A stretch of 64,000 nucleotides of DNA from Dillenia suffruticosa (taxonomy: Eukaryota > Streptophyta > Magnoliopsida > Dilleniales > Dilleniaceae), in contig JAVTVX010000001.1 of the NCBI GenBank assembly GCA_033439265.1, positions 17,130,608 to 17,194,607 of the forward strand. The letters run 5' to 3'. Below the pieces are notes generated by a model. The model had not been told where the DNA came from and did not search any database. It saw only the letters and a list, made by a program, of their open reading frames with translations. The position numbers and the translations under genes were made by a program. Shown in pieces: positions 60,387-64,000 of the stretch (the stretch's first letter is position 1; the number at the start of each line of letters is the position of its first letter).

Positions 60387-63300
60387 ATGAATCAATCCAT
60401 TTCGATGGAGGTTGATCATTCAAGTAGAAATGAAGTAAAAGCAGAAGACGAAGCTATGGATAAATTTACATCAGAGTTGGAGGTCATTCAAAAGGTGAGA
60501 TCAGTGTTTCCTCACCTACTTCCGTGCGAAATGGATCGAGCGATTCGCCATTGCAATGGCGATACTGATAAAGCCATCGCTTTCCTCCATAAATCTTCCG
60601 AATGTACCCTCACTGTCAAACGCAATCTCACCTCCACCGGCTCTAGGGTTTTCGCTTACATCAAATCAGAACCCTCCGATGAATCTGAACCCCTCGATTC
60701 AAAGAAAGCGGTCAAGATTGAGAAAGTTTCAGATTCAGAATGCGAGATTGAGTCTGTTGATAGAAAATTTTCAGTCAAAAACGAAGCTGTTGAATCTGAT
60801 GATGTTCTGCAGAGAAAACCTAAGGAGGAAAACGTTTCAGAATCAGACAGTTTTCAGGCTCAAATGATTGAATCTGAGAAAAAATCTGTAGCAGTTGAAG
60901 TGGAGGAGGAGAAAAAGGAGATTAAAGAAGAAACAAATGATGAATTTAAGAGTTTTGAGAGGTTTCTGAAGAAGAAAACCCTACTTCGTCCCAAGCCAAT
61001 TTCTCAAATGCCCTTGACTGTAGAGAAGGATGAATATGGGATTTTGAATTTGGGGCCTAGTTCAGGTTCAGTGGATGATGGGGATTTTCCAGAAGAACAT
61101 GATTGGTTGCTGGTTGGGAGAACTACAATTACAGGACTTTCGACTACGAAAGGGAGGAAGTTGGAGTTCAATGAAATTGTTGATTTTCATTTTCCATGTT
61201 TGGATCCTAGGAAGAAGTGTTCTTCTCAGTTTGCATCTAGGGTTTCAGCTGCGGCATCTGAGATTGTGCGGTTTTCAACTAGGCGAAATGGAGAGGTTTG
61301 TCTGTCTGATGTTTACTTTTAGTCAATATAAATTTAGTTTATTTTGTGTTATTGTTGGATTTGGATATGGGGTCGAATAGACATGCTAGAATTCAGCTGG
61401 TGTTTGTTGTGTTCTGGGATTTAGATTTAGAGTTTTTAGAGGACAATTATTATTATTTCTGTTGCTGTTGTAATTGTTGAAATTACGGTTTGCAGAATTA
61501 GGGGAGACTTGTGAAAATACAATTGAAAACGGATGGTTTGCATATCTAGTTTATTTGCGCATTGTTCTTGGATTTCATTGAGTGAGTTGTTTGTTATAGT
61601 TGGTGTGTTACTGAAATGGTTTGGCTAGACTTGCTACAAGATTAAGGATTTTGTATTAATTGGGTTTTAATTGAATGTTGCGCTGATTTACAGATTGGGA
61701 GGTTACCAATGGAATGGGCAAAATGCCTCAATCCACTTGTAAGTTCTTCAAAAGTAAAAGTATTGGCTCGATGCGTGGCTGCACCGCCATGCCTTCAACT
61801 GATGCAAGAGATTGTTTTGTATGCAAGGTAAAAAGTCTAAATTGTTCTTTTTGAGTTCATTTAGATCAGACCTTCTGTGCAACTGAATCAGCAGCTATAT
61901 CCTATTTGTCCGTTCAAAGTTGTGTGGTGTTTGTTTCTTTTGACAGCTTTTATATTCATCTGTCCATTTTCACCAAGGGTGACAATTCTTCATGGAAGCT
62001 AAATGCATGCAACAACATAGGCTCCACCAACCATCCTCTTCCAACCTTGTTCAAACTGCTCAAAATTAAACCATATAAGGAGGTACCCTCTTAGATTTGC
62101 AAGTATATGTTGTGGCTTGGTCGGAAAATATTATCAGTTTTGCTATCAGTTTACTTTGTATCTGAGATTGATCATCATTGTTTCTAAATGTTACCATGCA
62201 GGCTGAATTTACTCCTGAAGAACTTGACTCTCGCAAACGATTACTAAATCAGCAGGTATATGTTGTTTTCAGCTTTGTTTTAGATTTGGAGCAATGCACT
62301 TTAACGAGACCAAACATTGCTATTTTAAGGTTTTATCATTCCCGTTCAGTTTGCTGGACGGCCTTGATTCTGATGTCTACCACGTACCGTATGCTATCGT
62401 TTGGTTGCTCTTGTTTGTAATTCAAGATTAGTATCATAATGCACAATATATGTTGCTAACAATGCCATTGATCAAAAGTTGTGGTTGCTATGGAGAAGCC
62501 AAATACCTATTAATGTTTTCTTTCTCTTGATCAAAACAGGATGATTTTGATGATGCTGAGGGACTGTCCCTGGGAGGGAAGAGAAGAAAGGGTGCTCAGC
62601 ATCCTGAGGCAAGCAATGATGAACAAGTTCTATCAGAGTCATCTCTGAACAAAATTGTTGGTGCTGTGGATGAATACAAGTTGGAGGTAACTCACACATA
62701 ACTCTTTTAAATTGATAACAATGATCAGATTGCTGTCAGTTGTCTCATGCTAGTTTCTCTCTCTCTCATTTACAGGAGATGGAGCCACCTCTTACCCTTA
62801 CCTGTGAGCTGAGACCATACCAGAAACAAGCTCTTCACTGGATGTCTGAATCAGAGAAGGGTATTGATGTTGAAAAAGCATCGGAGACTCTTCATCCATG
62901 CTGGGCTGCATATCGCATTTGTGACCGGTATGAACAAACTTAATGAATGACTTCATGATGCTAAGCTGCATGCAGCTTCCAAATGTGTCTTGACTGAAAA
63001 TGTTGCTGAACAGGAGAGCTTCCGCAATTTATCTGAACACTTTCTCAGGAGAGGCAACTACCCAATTATCAAAAGCTACACAAATGGCAAGAGGAGGAGT
63101 GCGTTTCTCAACAGAGTTCATCGGCATTTCAGTTATTATCTTATGTGTGCCTAGGATACATGTACTTTGTGTTGTATAACTGAAATATTTGTTGTGATGT
63201 TGCGAATGTAGATTCTAGCTGATGCAATGGGACTTGGAAAGACTGTGATGACAATAGCTTTGATACTTGCTAGAACTGGCAAAGTAGTATATGATGACCA

Positions 63301-64000
63301 TCCCATGTCCATAGGCACTGAACCTGTGTGCAATGGGAAAAGAAGCAAAGTTTATCAAACAAAGGTGGAACCAAAAGTGAAAGGTGGCACTCTTATCGTG
63401 TGTCCCATGGCTTTGCTGGGCCAGTGGAAGGTGAGTTTCCATGCCAGAAAATAACAAAAGATGTGAGAAAGTTCTGGATTGGATTTTGATTAGGCATTGT
63501 GTACCATTGTTATTATCCATAGTGTTCGGTATGTCCATTCCATGACTCTTTTTGACTCGACATTTTTGTTTATAATAACATTGTCAATACAATTGAAATT
63601 GTAGGATGAGCTTGAGACACATTCAAGGCCAGAAAGCATTTCAGTTTCTGTTCACTATGGTGCCAGAACTGATAACCCTAGTGTGTTGTCAGAACATGAT
63701 GTGGTCTTGACAACATATGGTGTCCTAACCTCTGCCTACAAAAATGTAAGTTCATAGTTAATATGCCCATTGGTAACAATCATGTGCTTTGAGGAACATG
63801 TTCCTTGTTTGCCCTACCAATAATTGAATCTCAATGGCATTTTGATTGTTTTACAGAATTTCTTAATTTTGCTATACAGGATAGGGAGGACAGCATTTTC
63901 CACAGAGTAGATTGGTATAGGGTAGTACTAGATGAGGCTCATACCATCAAGTCTTGGAGGAGTCAAGGTGCACAGGCTGCCTTTACCTTGTCTGCAAGCT
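60387..64000 (+). CDS. RAD5B: RAD5B-like SWI2/SNF2 ATPase with HIRAN domain (5' part)
   Basis: Ten exons: 60387-61295, 61694-61827, 61947-62082, 62202-62255, 62540-62686, 62776-62927, 63014-63098, 63212-63430, 63605-63745 and 63880-64000 (cut by the window end), about 699 aa so far of an expected 1,200-1,300. Residues 28-71 look like a UBA/CUE-type fold (LEVIQKVRSVFPHLLPCEMD and on). An acidic linker follows, then a HIRAN DNA-binding domain from about residue 240 (WLLVGRTTITGL). The SNF2 ATPase starts at LRPYQKQALHWM, with motif I DAMGLGKT at 543-550, TLIVCPMALLGQW, LTTYGVL, and motif II D677-E-A-H680. The RING finger and second helicase lobe lie beyond the window. Nuclear role: error-free damage tolerance by fork remodelling and polyubiquitination, inferred from RAD5. 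RAD5B is preferred over RAD5A mainly because ARP9 is the neighbour. Another possible start is Met7. Confidence 0.9.

Overview
This is a 64-kb stretch of nuclear DNA from a flowering plant, most likely a eudicot. The evidence is intron-rich genes with GT-AG introns, an AT-rich background, many CT/GA microsatellites, and plant families: DOXC-type 2-oxoglutarate dioxygenases, HR-like lesion-inducing proteins, ARP9 and a RAD5-type SNF2 ATPase. The species cannot be fixed from the sequence.

Layout. (1) From 1 to 24.5 kb, all on the minus strand, is a tandem array of 2OG-Fe(II) dioxygenases of the 'ACC oxidase homolog' type. Three are intact three-exon genes (4911-7656, 15880-18032, 23272-24514) and two are decayed first exons (1480-2155, 15253-15480). 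Between them lie a diverged 2.26-kb tandem duplication of T-rich minisatellite DNA (8.4-12.8 kb), a 1.13-kb foldback Mutator-like element with a 9-bp target duplication (18431-19562), a copia-type fossil beside it, a LINE tail (21.3-22.7 kb) and several SINEs. (2) From 26.2 to 36.4 kb are two divergent paralogs encoding HR-like lesion-inducing membrane proteins, separated by about 4.7 kb of AT-rich repeats. (3) From 37.8 to 39.5 kb are a SINE and a LINE tail. (4) From 40.3 to 55.8 kb is a complete ARP9 gene (20 coding exons, 598 aa). Its start codon sits alone on its own exon, and one intron is 4.4 kb. (5) From 60.4 kb to the end is the 5' part of a RAD5B-like SWI2/SNF2 gene, preceded by two E2F-type sites. 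The window ends just past its DEAH box.

The gene order dioxygenases / HR-lesion / ARP9 / RAD5B matches, as I remember it, Arabidopsis At5g43440-At5g43530, so the window looks like an old conserved block swollen by repeats. Functionally it joins a specialised-metabolism enzyme cluster, a pair of small membrane proteins tied to cell death or stress, and two nuclear genes of chromatin remodelling and DNA damage tolerance.

Most striking are the foldback element, whose arms are inverted arrays of polypurine minisatellite, and an unusual cluster of long poly(G)/poly(C) runs between 33.7 and 48.4 kb. I see no wholly new gene system. All exon borders were derived by hand from splice signals and reading-frame continuity.
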